The notes beneath the pieces are model-generated. The model searched no databases and had not been told where the DNA came from. It worked only from the letters and a program-made list of their open reading frames with translations. Of a stretch of DNA of 64,000 nucleotides, positions 1 to 10,461 are shown piece after piece. Positions within the stretch are counted from its first letter, which is position 1. Every line of letters starts with the position of its first letter. Position numbers and translations under genes: made by a program. Source of the stretch: Tessaracoccus oleiagri (lineage in GTDB: Bacteria > Actinomycetota > Actinomycetes > Propionibacteriales > Propionibacteriaceae); NCBI RefSeq assembly GCF_900103275.1, contig NZ_FNGP01000004.1:186001-250000 (forward strand), read 5' to 3'.

Positions 1-791
1 ACCGCGATTGCGACCCCCGCGTCGCGCACTCCTCGAGCGCTGGCGACGTACTCCGCGTTCTCCACCGCCGGTCGGCCGAACAGCCGGACGAGCAGCGCGC
101 CGCCGACGTTGAAGCGCTCGGTCGTGCGGGTCTGCATGCTGGCGTTGAGGTTCATCTGGCGACGCGTGAGCGCGGACAACCTCGGCCCCATCAGCCGCGC
201 GGGGACCAGGAACAGCGGGACGAGCAGCAGCGCCAGGATGGTGATCTGCCAACTCATCGAGAGCAGCGCCGCCAGGACCAGCACCAGCAGCACCAGGTTG
301 CCGACGAACCCGGACAGCACCGAGGTGAAGGCCGCCTGCGCCCCGATCACGTCGTTGTTGAGCCGGCTGACGAGGGCGCCGGTCTGCGACCGAGTGAAGA
401 AGGCGATCGGCTGGCGCAGCACGTGCGCGAAGACCTCCGACCGCAGGTTGAGGATGAGCCCTTCGCCGATCCGTGCGCTGACCCACCGGGTGACGATCGT
501 CAGTGCCGAGTCGGCGATTGCCAGGGCGGCCACCACCAGTCCGAGCGTCACGACGACGTCGCGTCGGCCGGGGGTCACGCCGTCGTCGATGATCCGCTGC
601 AACAGCACCGGCACCGCCACGACGACGACGCTCCCCAGGACGGCGAGCACCAGGTAGGCGATGATGTCCCGCACGAAGGGGGCCCCGTAGGAGGCGACGC
701 GCCGGGCCGTGCCGCGGGCCACCTTGTGCGAACGGACGGACGCGTCCTTGGCGAAGCTGCTGACGCTCGCGCGCCCACCCTGGCCGTACAT
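1..791 (-). CDS. ABC transporter, permease part of a half-exporter (cut by window edge)
   Basis: About 263 residues are visible, from the ATG at 791 to the window edge. After a basic cytoplasmic N-terminus come hydrophobic segments typical of the six-helix exporter membrane domain. The conserved stretch before the third helix pair is present (IAFFTRSQTGALVSRLNND), as in MsbA/LmrA-type type-IV ABC exporters. The nucleotide-binding domain would lie beyond the window. The gene is 25 bases downstream of leuA on the same strand and could be read from the same transcript. The substrate cannot be told; a multidrug or lipid exporter is the default for the family. The visible part has no break. Confidence 0.82.
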   Translation of the reverse strand, partial: MYGQGGRASVSSFAKDASVRSHKVARGTARRVASYGAPFVRDIIAYLVLAVLGSVVVVAVPVLLQRIIDDGVTPGRRDVVVTLGLVVAALAIADSALTIVTRWVSARIGEGLILNLRSEVFAHVLRQPIAFFTRSQTGALVSRLNNDVIGAQAAFTSVLSGFVGNLVLLVLVLAALLSMSWQITILALLLVPLFLVPARLMGPRLSALTRRQMNLNASMQTRTTERFNVGGALLVRLFGRPAVENAEYVASARGVRDAGVAIA

Positions 792-816
792 CGTCAAGCC
801 CGGCGGCCGGGGCCGC

Positions 817-2778
<1,962 letters not shown>

Positions 2779-2805
2779 TTAGGTTTCTGGCAAAAGGAGG
2801 TCACC

Positions 2806-4125
<1,320 letters not shown>

Positions 4126-4902
4126 TCAGGAGCCCTCGGGCCAGTTGTCCGGCGTCGGGGCCCCGCCCTCAACGACCCGCTCGCGGGCGTGGTCGCGGTC
4201 GGTCCACGAGTCCTTGGGGCGGTAGCCCAGCTCGAGCATCGTGTTGGTCATGTCCCAGCGGCGGTTGGGGTTGTCGGAGACCGCGTAGTAGAGGCCGAAC
4301 CGCACCTCGGCCTCGATGGCCCGTCGGACCACCTCGACGGTGTCGTCCTCGCTGAGCCACATGGCGCGCAGGATGTCCTCGTCGACGGTCAGGGGATCGG
4401 CGCTCACCCAGCCGATCCGCAGCGCGATGAAGTCGATCCCGTGCTCGTCGTGGTAGAAGCGGCCGAGCGCCTCGCCGAAGATCTTGGACACCCCATAGAG
4501 GGAGTCGCCGCGGGGGAGCTGGTGCGGGTAGACCGGCCACTCCTCGTGCCGGTCGTACATCCCCATGGCGTGGTTGGAGGAGGCGAAGACGAAGCGTCGC
4601 ACCCCCGCCTCCCGTGCGGCCTCGAGGACGTTGCGGAAGCCGATGATGTTGGCCTGCAGCACGTCGACCCAGCTGGACTCGGGGGAGGCGGAGCCCGCCA
4701 TGTGGACGACGGTGTCGATGCCGTCCATGAGGGCGCGGACCTCGTCGTAGTCCGTGAGGTCGGCGCGACGCAGCGTCTTCTCCTGGCGCTCGTTCTTCGG
4801 GGTCCGGCCGTGCTCGACGATGTCGTACTCGTCGCGCAGCCGCTCGGCGAGCAGCATGCCCACCCCGCCGGTCGCGCCCGTGATCAGGATTCGTCGTGTC
4901 AT
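4126..4902 (-). CDS. NAD-dependent epimerase/dehydratase, uronate dehydrogenase-like
   Basis: A 258-residue extended short-chain dehydrogenase. The N-terminus has the Rossmann motif ITGATGGVGMLLA, and the active-site pair is in SLYGVSKIFGEALG (Tyr-x3-Lys). The stretches ESSWVDVLQANIIGF and FASSNHAMGMY resemble bacterial uronate dehydrogenases, which oxidise glucuronate or galacturonate to the aldarolactone. Length also fits that group, but assignment from motifs alone is provisional; a sugar-nucleotide epimerase of similar size is the alternative. It has no operon partner that would settle the substrate, being convergent with gltA and 31 bases downstream of uppS on the same strand. Confidence 0.75.
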   Translation of the reverse strand: MTRRILITGATGGVGMLLAERLRDEYDIVEHGRTPKNERQEKTLRRADLTDYDEVRALMDGIDTVVHMAGSASPESSWVDVLQANIIGFRNVLEAAREAGVRRFVFASSNHAMGMYDRHEEWPVYPHQLPRGDSLYGVSKIFGEALGRFYHDEHGIDFIALRIGWVSADPLTVDEDILRAMWLSEDDTVEVVRRAIEAEVRFGLYYAVSDNPNRRWDMTNTMLELGYRPKDSWTDRDHARERVVEGGAPTPDNWPEGS

Positions 4903-4933
4903 GGCCCCAGTCTTGCGCGCGACGGGGGCAGGA

Positions 4934-5698
4934 CTAGGCCGAGCCGAACCGCCGCTCGCGCGTGGCGTACTGCTCGACCGCCGCCCACAGGTCGCGGCGG
5001 TCGAAGTCGGGCCAGAGCCGGTCCATGAAGATCATCTCCGCGTAGGCGGACTGCCACAGGAGAAAATTCGACGTGCGCTGCTCCCCGGAGCTGCGCAGGA
5101 ACAGGTCCACGTCGGGGATGTCGGGCTCGTCCAGGAAGCGCGCGAACCGCTGCTCGGTGAGCCGCTCCGGGTCCAGCTTCCCGGCCACCGCCTGGCGGGC
5201 GATCTCCCTGGCCGCGTCGACGATCTCCGCCCGGCCCCCGTAGTTGACGCAGAACTGGAGCGTGATGGTGTCGTTGTGCCGGCTCATCTCCTCGGCGGTC
5301 TCGAGCTCCCGGATCACCGAGCCCCACAGCCGGGGCCTCCGCCCCGCCCACCGGATCCGCACGCCGAGGTCGTTCAGCTCGTCGCGCCGCCGGTGGATCA
5401 CGTCGCGGTTGAAGCCCATCAGCCAGCTCACCTCGTCTGGGGAGCGCTTCCAGTTCTCCGTCGAGAAGGCGTAGGCGGAGACGTACTTGATGCCGACCTC
5501 GATGGCGCCGTGGATGACGTCCAGCAGCGACGCCTCGCCGCGCGCGTGCCCGTCAGTGCGATTGAGCCCCCGCTGCTTGGCCCACCGCCCGTTGCCGTCC
5601 ATCACGATCGCCACGTGCCGGGGCAGCGCCTTCGCCGGGATCTTCGGGGGCTGCGCGCCGCTGGGGTGCGGGGTCGGGCGTCGGCGAGGCTCGGGCAT
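4934..5698 (-). CDS. uppS: isoprenyl transferase (undecaprenyl/decaprenyl diphosphate synthase)
   Basis: A cis-prenyltransferase that extends farnesyl diphosphate with isopentenyl diphosphate to make the lipid carrier of cell-wall synthesis. The signature [14 protein letters not shown] carries the catalytic Asp near residue 34, followed by [11 protein letters not shown] and, near the C-terminus, [19 protein letters not shown]. Its 254 residues are normal. The start at 5698 was chosen because homology begins soon after and the frame upstream lies inside recO. It is divergent from recO with only 30 bases between starts, a neighbourhood conserved in Actinobacteria. Confidence 0.95.
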   Translation of the reverse strand: MPEPRRRPTPHPSGAQPPKIPAKALPRHVAIVMDGNGRWAKQRGLNRTDGHARGEASLLDVIHGAIEVGIKYVSAYAFSTENWKRSPDEVSWLMGFNRDVIHRRRDELNDLGVRIRWAGRRPRLWGSVIRELETAEEMSRHNDTITLQFCVNYGGRAEIVDAAREIARQAVAGKLDPERLTEQRFARFLDEPDIPDVDLFLRSSGEQRTSNFLLWQSAYAEMIFMDRLWPDFDRRDLWAAVEQYATRERRFGSA

Positions 5699-5728
5699 GG
5701 TCAAAGGGTAGCGACCTAAGCTGGACGG

Positions 5729-6451
5729 GTGCCCACCTATCGTGATGAAGCCGTCGTGCTGCGTACCCACCAGTTGGGCGAGGCCGACCGCATCATCACG
5801 CTGCTCTCGCGGCGCCACGGGAAGGTGCGCGCGGTGGCGCGCGGGGTGCGCCGCAGCTCGTCGAAGTTCGGCAGTCGGCTGGAGCCCTTCAACCACATCG
5901 ACGTGCAGTTCGCCCAGGGCCGAGGGTCGCTGGAGGTGATCGCCCAGTGCGAGGCGATCCACCCGAGCAAGCTCGGCGCCGACTACGTCCGGTTCACCGC
6001 CGCCGAAGTGCTCGTCGAGACCGCCGATCGGCTCGTCGCCGAGGAGGGGAGCCCGTCGCAGCAGCAGTACAAGCTGTTGCTCGGCGCGTTGCGCGCGCTC
6101 GAGACCGACAGGCACCCGGCCGCGCTCGTCGTGGACTCCTACCTGCTGCGGGCGCTGGCCACCGCCGGCTACGGAGTCTCGATCGGCGAGTGCAGCGGCT
6201 GCGGCCAGGCCGAGGTGGGCTGGTTCGCCCCGCACGGCGGGGGCGCGAGCTGCACGAACTGCAAGGAGCCGAGCTCGGTCCGGTTCGACCCGCAGGCGCA
6301 GCGGCACATGGGCGCGCTGCTCTCGGGCGACTGGGCGACGGCGGAGGGCAGCGACCGGGAGGTGGCCAAGCGCGTCGACGCGATCATCGTGGCGTTCGCG
6401 ACGTGGCACCTGGACCGCGCGCTGCGCTCCCTACCGTTCTTCGAGCGCTGA
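5729..6451 (+). CDS. recO: DNA repair protein RecO
   Basis: RecO works with RecF and RecR to load RecA on SSB-coated single-stranded DNA in gap repair. The 240-residue protein begins [20 protein letters not shown], the conserved OB-fold N-terminus, and carries a four-cysteine zinc motif (CSGC and CTNC, about 24 residues apart) in the second half. The start is the GTG at 5729. No Shine-Dalgarno sequence is obvious, so translation may be leaderless. The last 21 bases overlap the convergent zur gene. Confidence 0.95.
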   Translation: MPTYRDEAVVLRTHQLGEADRIITLLSRRHGKVRAVARGVRRSSSKFGSRLEPFNHIDVQFAQGRGSLEVIAQCEAIHPSKLGADYVRFTAAEVLVETADRLVAEEGSPSQQQYKLLLGALRALETDRHPAALVVDSYLLRALATAGYGVSIGECSGCGQAEVGWFAPHGGGASCTNCKEPSSVRFDPQAQRHMGALLSGDWATAEGSDREVAKRVDAIIVAFATWHLDRALRSLPFFER

Positions 6452-6832
6452 GCAGTCGGCGCAGAGCCCGAAGATCTCGAGCTCGTGCCCCGCGTCGGTG
6501 AAGCCGTGCTGACGGGCCACCGAGCCCGCCCACTCCTCGACGGCCTCGGCCTCGATCTCCACCGTGAACGCGCACTCCCTGCACACCAGGTGGTGGTGGT
6601 GACCTGGGGTGCAGGCGCGGTAGGCGACCTCCCCCTCGGGGGTGCGGACGATGTCGACCTCGTGGGCGTCCGCCATCGACTGGAGCGCGCGGTACACCGT
6701 CGCGAGTCCGACCCGGTCGCCGGAACCCTGCAATTCGGCGTGGACCTGCTGGGCCGTCTTGAAGTCGTCGCAGCCGACGAGGAAGTCCCGTACGGCGGCG
6801 CGCTGCCAGGTGTTGCGTCTAGTGCTCGTCAT
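6431..6832 (-). CDS. zur: Fur-family regulator, probably Zur
   Basis: A 133-residue Fur-family repressor: winged-helix N-terminal half (FKTAQQVHAELQ, RVGLATVYRALQSMA) and a metal-binding C-terminal half with GHHHHLVCRECAFTVEIE and a final CADC. The two CxxC pairs form the structural zinc site. It is the last gene of a znuA-znuC-znuB-zur operon, its start overlapping the end of znuB by 14 bases, so it most likely senses zinc and represses the operon through the palindrome at the znuA start. Role as Zur rather than Fur rests mainly on this context. Confidence 0.9.
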   Translation of the reverse strand: MTSTRRNTWQRAAVRDFLVGCDDFKTAQQVHAELQGSGDRVGLATVYRALQSMADAHEVDIVRTPEGEVAYRACTPGHHHHLVCRECAFTVEIEAEAVEEWAGSVARQHGFTDAGHELEIFGLCADCSALEER

Positions 6833-7808
6833 AGTGGTCCCCGTGGCGGGCGTGACGGTGCCCGTCGTGGATGTAGTCGTAGTGGTCGCCGTGCTGGATG
6901 AGGTTGCCGGCGCGGAGGTGGGCGGCGAACTCGTCGTCGTGGTTCTCGGCCGGGATGTGCGGGTGCTGGCCGTGGTCCTCGATGTAGGGGATGAACCGGT
7001 CGGTGCGCTTCACGTAGCGGCCGAACGCCCAGGCCACGCCCAGCAGCAGGATCGCCGTCACGACGATCGTGGCGCCAGTGGCGGTGTCGAGGAAGAACGA
7101 CGCGAACGTGCCGATCACGGCGGCGAGCCCGCCGATCCCCATGGCCCCGAAGAAGGCGCCGCGGAAGCTCACGAACAGCTGTTGGGCGGTGGCGACGGGG
7201 ATCACCATGAGGGCGGAGATCAGCAGCAGCCCGACGGTCCGCATCGAGATCGTGACGGCCACGGCCGCGAGCACGACGATGAGCAGGTTGAGCAGCCGCA
7301 CCCTCAGCCCGAGGACGCGGGAGTACTCCTCGTCGACGCTGACGGCGAACAGCCGCGGCGCGAGCCCGATGGTGAGGGCCAGCATCACGACGGCGAGGGC
7401 GACGATGATCGCGATGTCCGTGGCGGTGACGGTGGTCAACGACCCGAACAGGAAGCTGCTCAGCCCGGCCGCGCCCTGACCGGCCACGCCGGCCATCAGG
7501 ACGCCGGCGGCGAGCCCGCCGTAGAACAGGATCGCGAGGCCGAGGTCGCCGGACGTCTTGCCGGACTGCCGCAGCAGCTCGACGACGACGGCACCGACCA
7601 CCGCGGTGACCACGGCCACCGGCAGCGGCGACTGCCCGGTCATCAGCGCGAGACCCACACCCATGATGGCGACGTGGCCGAGGCCGTCGCCGAGCAGGCT
7701 CAGCCGCTTCTGCACGATGTAGGTGCCGACGGAAGGGGCGAGCAGCCCGCTCAGGATGGCGGCGATCAGGGCACGCTGGAAGAAGGGGAGCGCGAGGATC
7801 TCGATCAT
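6819..7808 (-). CDS. znuB: zinc ABC transporter, membrane permease
   Basis: ABC-3 type permease of 329 residues, almost entirely hydrophobic, with about eight predicted membrane segments between residues 8 and 265. The stretch QKRLSLLGDGLGHVAIMGVG is the conserved cytoplasmic signature of this family. A hydrophilic His- and Asp-rich C-terminal tail of about 60 residues (HGQHPHIPAENHDDEF, then HDGHRHARHGDHYDEH) is unusual and may bind zinc. The ATG at 7808 is one base after the znuC stop, and the 3' end overlaps zur. Confidence 0.93.
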   Translation of the reverse strand: MIEILALPFFQRALIAAILSGLLAPSVGTYIVQKRLSLLGDGLGHVAIMGVGLALMTGQSPLPVAVVTAVVGAVVVELLRQSGKTSGDLGLAILFYGGLAAGVLMAGVAGQGAAGLSSFLFGSLTTVTATDIAIIVALAVVMLALTIGLAPRLFAVSVDEEYSRVLGLRVRLLNLLIVVLAAVAVTISMRTVGLLLISALMVIPVATAQQLFVSFRGAFFGAMGIGGLAAVIGTFASFFLDTATGATIVVTAILLLGVAWAFGRYVKRTDRFIPYIEDHGQHPHIPAENHDDEFAAHLRAGNLIQHGDHYDYIHDGHRHARHGDHYDEH

Positions 7809-7809
7809 G

Positions 7810-8550
7810 TCAGGTTCCCAGGGTGTCTTGGAGGCCGAAGACCGATTGCTCGGGCTCGGGCGTGGCGTGGGCGGGGTTGGCGTCGTGGTGCACGTCGGTG
7901 ACCCGCCCGTCGCACAGGGTGACGTTGCGGTCGAGCTCCACCGCGCCGATCTCGTGCAGCACGACGAGCAGGCCCGCACCGCCGTGGACGAGGTCGCCGA
8001 GGAGGTGTCCGAGGCCCTCCTGCGAGTGGAGGTCGACGCCCGCCATGGGCTCGTCCATCACGAACAGGTCCGGCTCGGTGGCCAGCGCGCGGGCGATGAG
8101 CGTGCGCTGCTTCTGGCCGCCGGAGAGCGCCGCGAACGGCCAATCGGCCCGGTCCGAGAGCCCGACCGACTCCAGCGACTCGTCGATCGCCCGCCGGTCT
8201 GCGCGGTTCGGCCAGCCGAACGGCGCGTGGTGCGGCAGCCGGCCCGACGACGCGACCTCGCGCACGGTGGCGTTGGGCACGTTGATCGCCGAGTGTTGGG
8301 GCACGTAGCCGATCCGTTTCCAGTCGTGGAACTGGCCGACGGGCTGCCCGAACAGCCGCAACTCGCCGGAGACGTGCGGGATGAGGCCCACGACGGTGCG
8401 GATCAGCGTCGACTTGCCCGACCCGTTGCCGCCGTGGAGGCCGACGGCCTCGCCGGGCGCCACCTCGAGGCTGACGTCGCGCAGCACCGGGATGCCCCCG
8501 TAGGAGACGTAGAGGTTCCTCGCCTCGACGAGGAGGTCACCGGCAGTCAT
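7810..8550 (-). CDS. znuC: zinc ABC transporter, ATP-binding protein
   Basis: A 246-residue ABC ATPase that drives zinc uptake with ZnuB. Walker A is GGNGSGKST, the signature is ALSGGQKQR, and Walker B is LFVMDEPMAGVD. The H-loop His is in VVLHEIG. The ATG overlaps the last 14 bases of znuA, and znuB follows after one base, so the genes are clearly co-translated. A C-terminal tail of about 30 residues is not conserved. Confidence 0.94.
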   Translation of the reverse strand: MTAGDLLVEARNLYVSYGGIPVLRDVSLEVAPGEAVGLHGGNGSGKSTLIRTVVGLIPHVSGELRLFGQPVGQFHDWKRIGYVPQHSAINVPNATVREVASSGRLPHHAPFGWPNRADRRAIDESLESVGLSDRADWPFAALSGGQKQRTLIARALATEPDLFVMDEPMAGVDLHSQEGLGHLLGDLVHGGAGLLVVLHEIGAVELDRNVTLCDGRVTDVHHDANPAHATPEPEQSVFGLQDTLGT

Positions 8551-9487
8551 TGGCCTGCTTCAGGGCTTCGAGGTTCGCGCGCATGATCGAAGGGTAGTCC
8601 TCGCCGGGGGAGTTCTCGCTGACGCCCTCGAGCGGGTCGAGGATCGCGGTGCGGAGCCCGAGGTCGCCGGCGATGGCCTCTGCCACGGCGGGGGAGGTGA
8701 GGGTCTCGAAGAAGATGGTGGTCACGCCGTGTTCGCGGGCCAGTTCGTGCACCTCGGCGATGCGCGCCGGCGACGGCTCGCCCTCGGGGTTCACGCCGGC
8801 GATCCCGATCTCCGTCAGGTCGTAGGAGTCCGCAAGGTAGCCGAACGCTTGGTGGGTGGTGACGAACTCCCGGCGCAAGCACTCCTCGAGCCCAGAACGG
8901 AACTCCTCGTCGAGCGCCTCCATCTCCTCGTGGAGGCCGGCCGCGTTCGCCTCGAACTGGTCTGCGAGGTCGGGGTGCGACTCGGCCAGCTTCGCCGCGA
9001 TGGCGTCACCCACGGCCGCGACGCGCAGGGGGTCCTGCCAGAAGTGGGGATCGTGCACGCCGTGGTCCTCGTGCCCCTCCTCGTCCGCGTGTGCGTCCTC
9101 GCTCTCGTCGGCGTGCTCGTCCTCGTCGGCGTGCTCGTCCGCCTCGATCAGGTCGGCCGCCTCGGTCACGTCGAGCACGTTCTCGTTGCCGGACTGGGCG
9201 ACGGCCTCGTCCACCGCGGGCTGGAACTGGTCGAGGTACACGACGAGGTCGGCGCTGCCCAGGTCGGCGATCTGGCTGGGCTTCAACTCGAGGTCGTGCG
9301 CCTCGACACCCGGCTGGGTGAGCGTCTGCACGTCGGCGGCGTCCCCGAGGACCTGCTCGGCGGCGTACTCGAGCGCGTAGAAGCTCACCACTACCTGCGG
9401 GCGGTCGCTGTCCGAGGCCGGCTCGGCTCCACAGGCCGCGAGCGTGAGCGCGGCGGGGAGGAGCAGCGGCAGAAGTTTCGAAGGCAT
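8537..9487 (-). CDS. znuA: zinc-binding lipoprotein of the ABC transporter
   Basis: Cluster A-I solute-binding protein of 316 residues that captures Zn2+ outside the membrane. The signal peptide ends in the lipobox LAAC with Cys19. A His/Asp/Glu-rich loop from about residue 112 (EADEHADEDEHADE onwards to HGVHDPHFW) is the hallmark of zinc rather than manganese binding proteins. The conserved THQAFGYLA carries another ligand His. I chose the ATG at 9487: the open frame extends to a TTG at 9502, but a promoter and Zur-type box occupy that stretch and the spacing predicts transcription starting at 9487. Confidence 0.93.
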   Translation of the reverse strand: MPSKLLPLLLPAALTLAACGAEPASDSDRPQVVVSFYALEYAAEQVLGDAADVQTLTQPGVEAHDLELKPSQIADLGSADLVVYLDQFQPAVDEAVAQSGNENVLDVTEAADLIEADEHADEDEHADESEDAHADEEGHEDHGVHDPHFWQDPLRVAAVGDAIAAKLAESHPDLADQFEANAAGLHEEMEALDEEFRSGLEECLRREFVTTHQAFGYLADSYDLTEIGIAGVNPEGEPSPARIAEVHELAREHGVTTIFFETLTSPAVAEAIAGDLGLRTAILDPLEGVSENSPGEDYPSIMRANLEALKQANDCR

Positions 9488-9523
9488 GAGAATCATTATC
9501 AACTAGCGCCAGCGACGGGGCAA
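9487..9523 (-). promoter_or_regulatory. znuA promoter with overlapping Zur-type box
   Basis: On the minus strand TTGCCC (9523-9518), a 17-base spacer and GATAAT (9500-9495) form a good promoter, followed by seven bases and the ATG. The palindrome TGAGAATCATTATCA (9487-9501, plus strand) has the TGA-AAT-x-ATT-TCA pattern of Fur/Zur operators with one mismatch pair. It covers the -10 and the start codon, so bound Zur would block both polymerase and the leaderless start. Confidence 0.8.
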
Positions 9524-9548
9524 GTCGGGCGTGGTGTTGAATGGACCC

Positions 9549-9824
9549 ATGTTCGCCATCAGCCGATTCGTCGAGGTCGACGACGCCTTCCTCCAGCAAA
9601 TCGAGTCCGTCGCCGAGTTCTGGCGCGCGAAGGAGGGCAACGTCTTCGTCGAGGTGCTCCGCAACATCGACGACCAGGGGCTGTGCGCGCTGCTCAGCAG
9701 GTGGGAGAACGTCCGCGCCTACCGCTACGCGTTCTCCGGGTACGACGCCAAGATGCTGCTCACCCCCGTCTTCCTCAAGGCCGTCGACGAACCCAGCGCC
9801 TACCTCCGACCCGATGAGTTCTGA
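9549..9824 (+). CDS. small ABM-like (antibiotic biosynthesis monooxygenase fold) protein
   Basis: A 91-residue soluble protein beginning MFAISRFVEVDDAF. Its alternating strand-helix pattern and the segments RFVEVDD, LRNIDDQGLCALLSRWENV and YRYAFSGYDAKMLLTPVF resemble the dimeric alpha-beta barrel fold of ABM-type proteins in Actinobacteria, whose functions are mostly unknown. It is divergent from znuA and overlaps the next gene by 11 bases. No Shine-Dalgarno is clear. Family assignment is by fold pattern only. Confidence 0.6.
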   Translation: MFAISRFVEVDDAFLQQIESVAEFWRAKEGNVFVEVLRNIDDQGLCALLSRWENVRAYRYAFSGYDAKMLLTPVFLKAVDEPSAYLRPDEF

Positions 9825-10461
9825 GGTGCGTCCGGTGGCGACGCCGAACCGCCCGGCCATCGACGCGGTCGTCCTCGACCTCGGGAACGTCCTGGTGGGC
9901 TGGGACCCCTACCTGCCCTTCGCCGGTTCGATGTCGCGGGAGGAATGGCAGCGCTTCGCCACCGAGATCGACTTCCCGCTGCTCAACGCGATGACCGACC
10001 GCGGGGTGCCGATCGCCGAGGTGGTCGCGCTCGCGGCGCGCAAGGGGCCCGCGCTGGGCGACGCGCTCCGCGGCTACTACGACAACTTCGAGCGGTCGCT
10101 CACCGGGCCCGTGCCGGGGGTCGCGGAGATCGTCGACGAGCTGCGCGCCGCCGGGCTGCGGCTGGTGGGGCTCACCAACTGGTCGGCCGAGACGTTCCAC
10201 CACGCCGAGGGGGCGGCCCCCGCGATCGCCCGCCTCGACGCCGTCGTGGTCTCGGGTCGCGAGCGGTTGATCAAGCCCGACGCGGCGATCTTCCGCCGCC
10301 TGGCCGAGCGATACGACCTCGTCCCCGAGCGGACCGTCTTCGTCGACGACAGCAGCCCGAACACCGATGCGGCCGCCGCGCTCGGCTTCGTGACCGTACT
10401 CTTCACGTCGGCACCACGGCTGCGGCGCGAGCTGCAGCGGCTCGGGATCCTGGAGGCCTGA
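9814..10461 (+). CDS. HAD-family hydrolase
   Basis: A 215-residue haloacid-dehalogenase-like phosphatase. Motif I is VVLDLGNVLVGWD, where the second acidic residue of the usual DxD is replaced by asparagine, as in the YihX/epoxide-hydrolase N-terminal-like subgroup. Motif II is in LTNWS, motif III is the Lys in LIKPDAAIF, and motif IV is VFVDDSSPN. Sugar phosphates are common substrates of that subgroup. The ATG at 9814 lies inside the previous gene; GTG codons at 9826 and 9835 are alternative starts. The stop TGA overlaps the ATG of the alpha-galactosidase, indicating coupling. Confidence 0.85.
   Translation: MSSEVRPVATPNRPAIDAVVLDLGNVLVGWDPYLPFAGSMSREEWQRFATEIDFPLLNAMTDRGVPIAEVVALAARKGPALGDALRGYYDNFERSLTGPVPGVAEIVDELRAAGLRLVGLTNWSAETFHHAEGAAPAIARLDAVVVSGRERLIKPDAAIFRRLAERYDLVPERTVFVDDSSPNTDAAAALGFVTVLFTSAPRLRRELQRLGILEA

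Noticed and set aside
9488-9502. TTG 9502 or ATG 9496 as znuA start
   Set aside because: Promoter -10 and Zur box occupy this stretch, and signal peptide fits the start at 9487.
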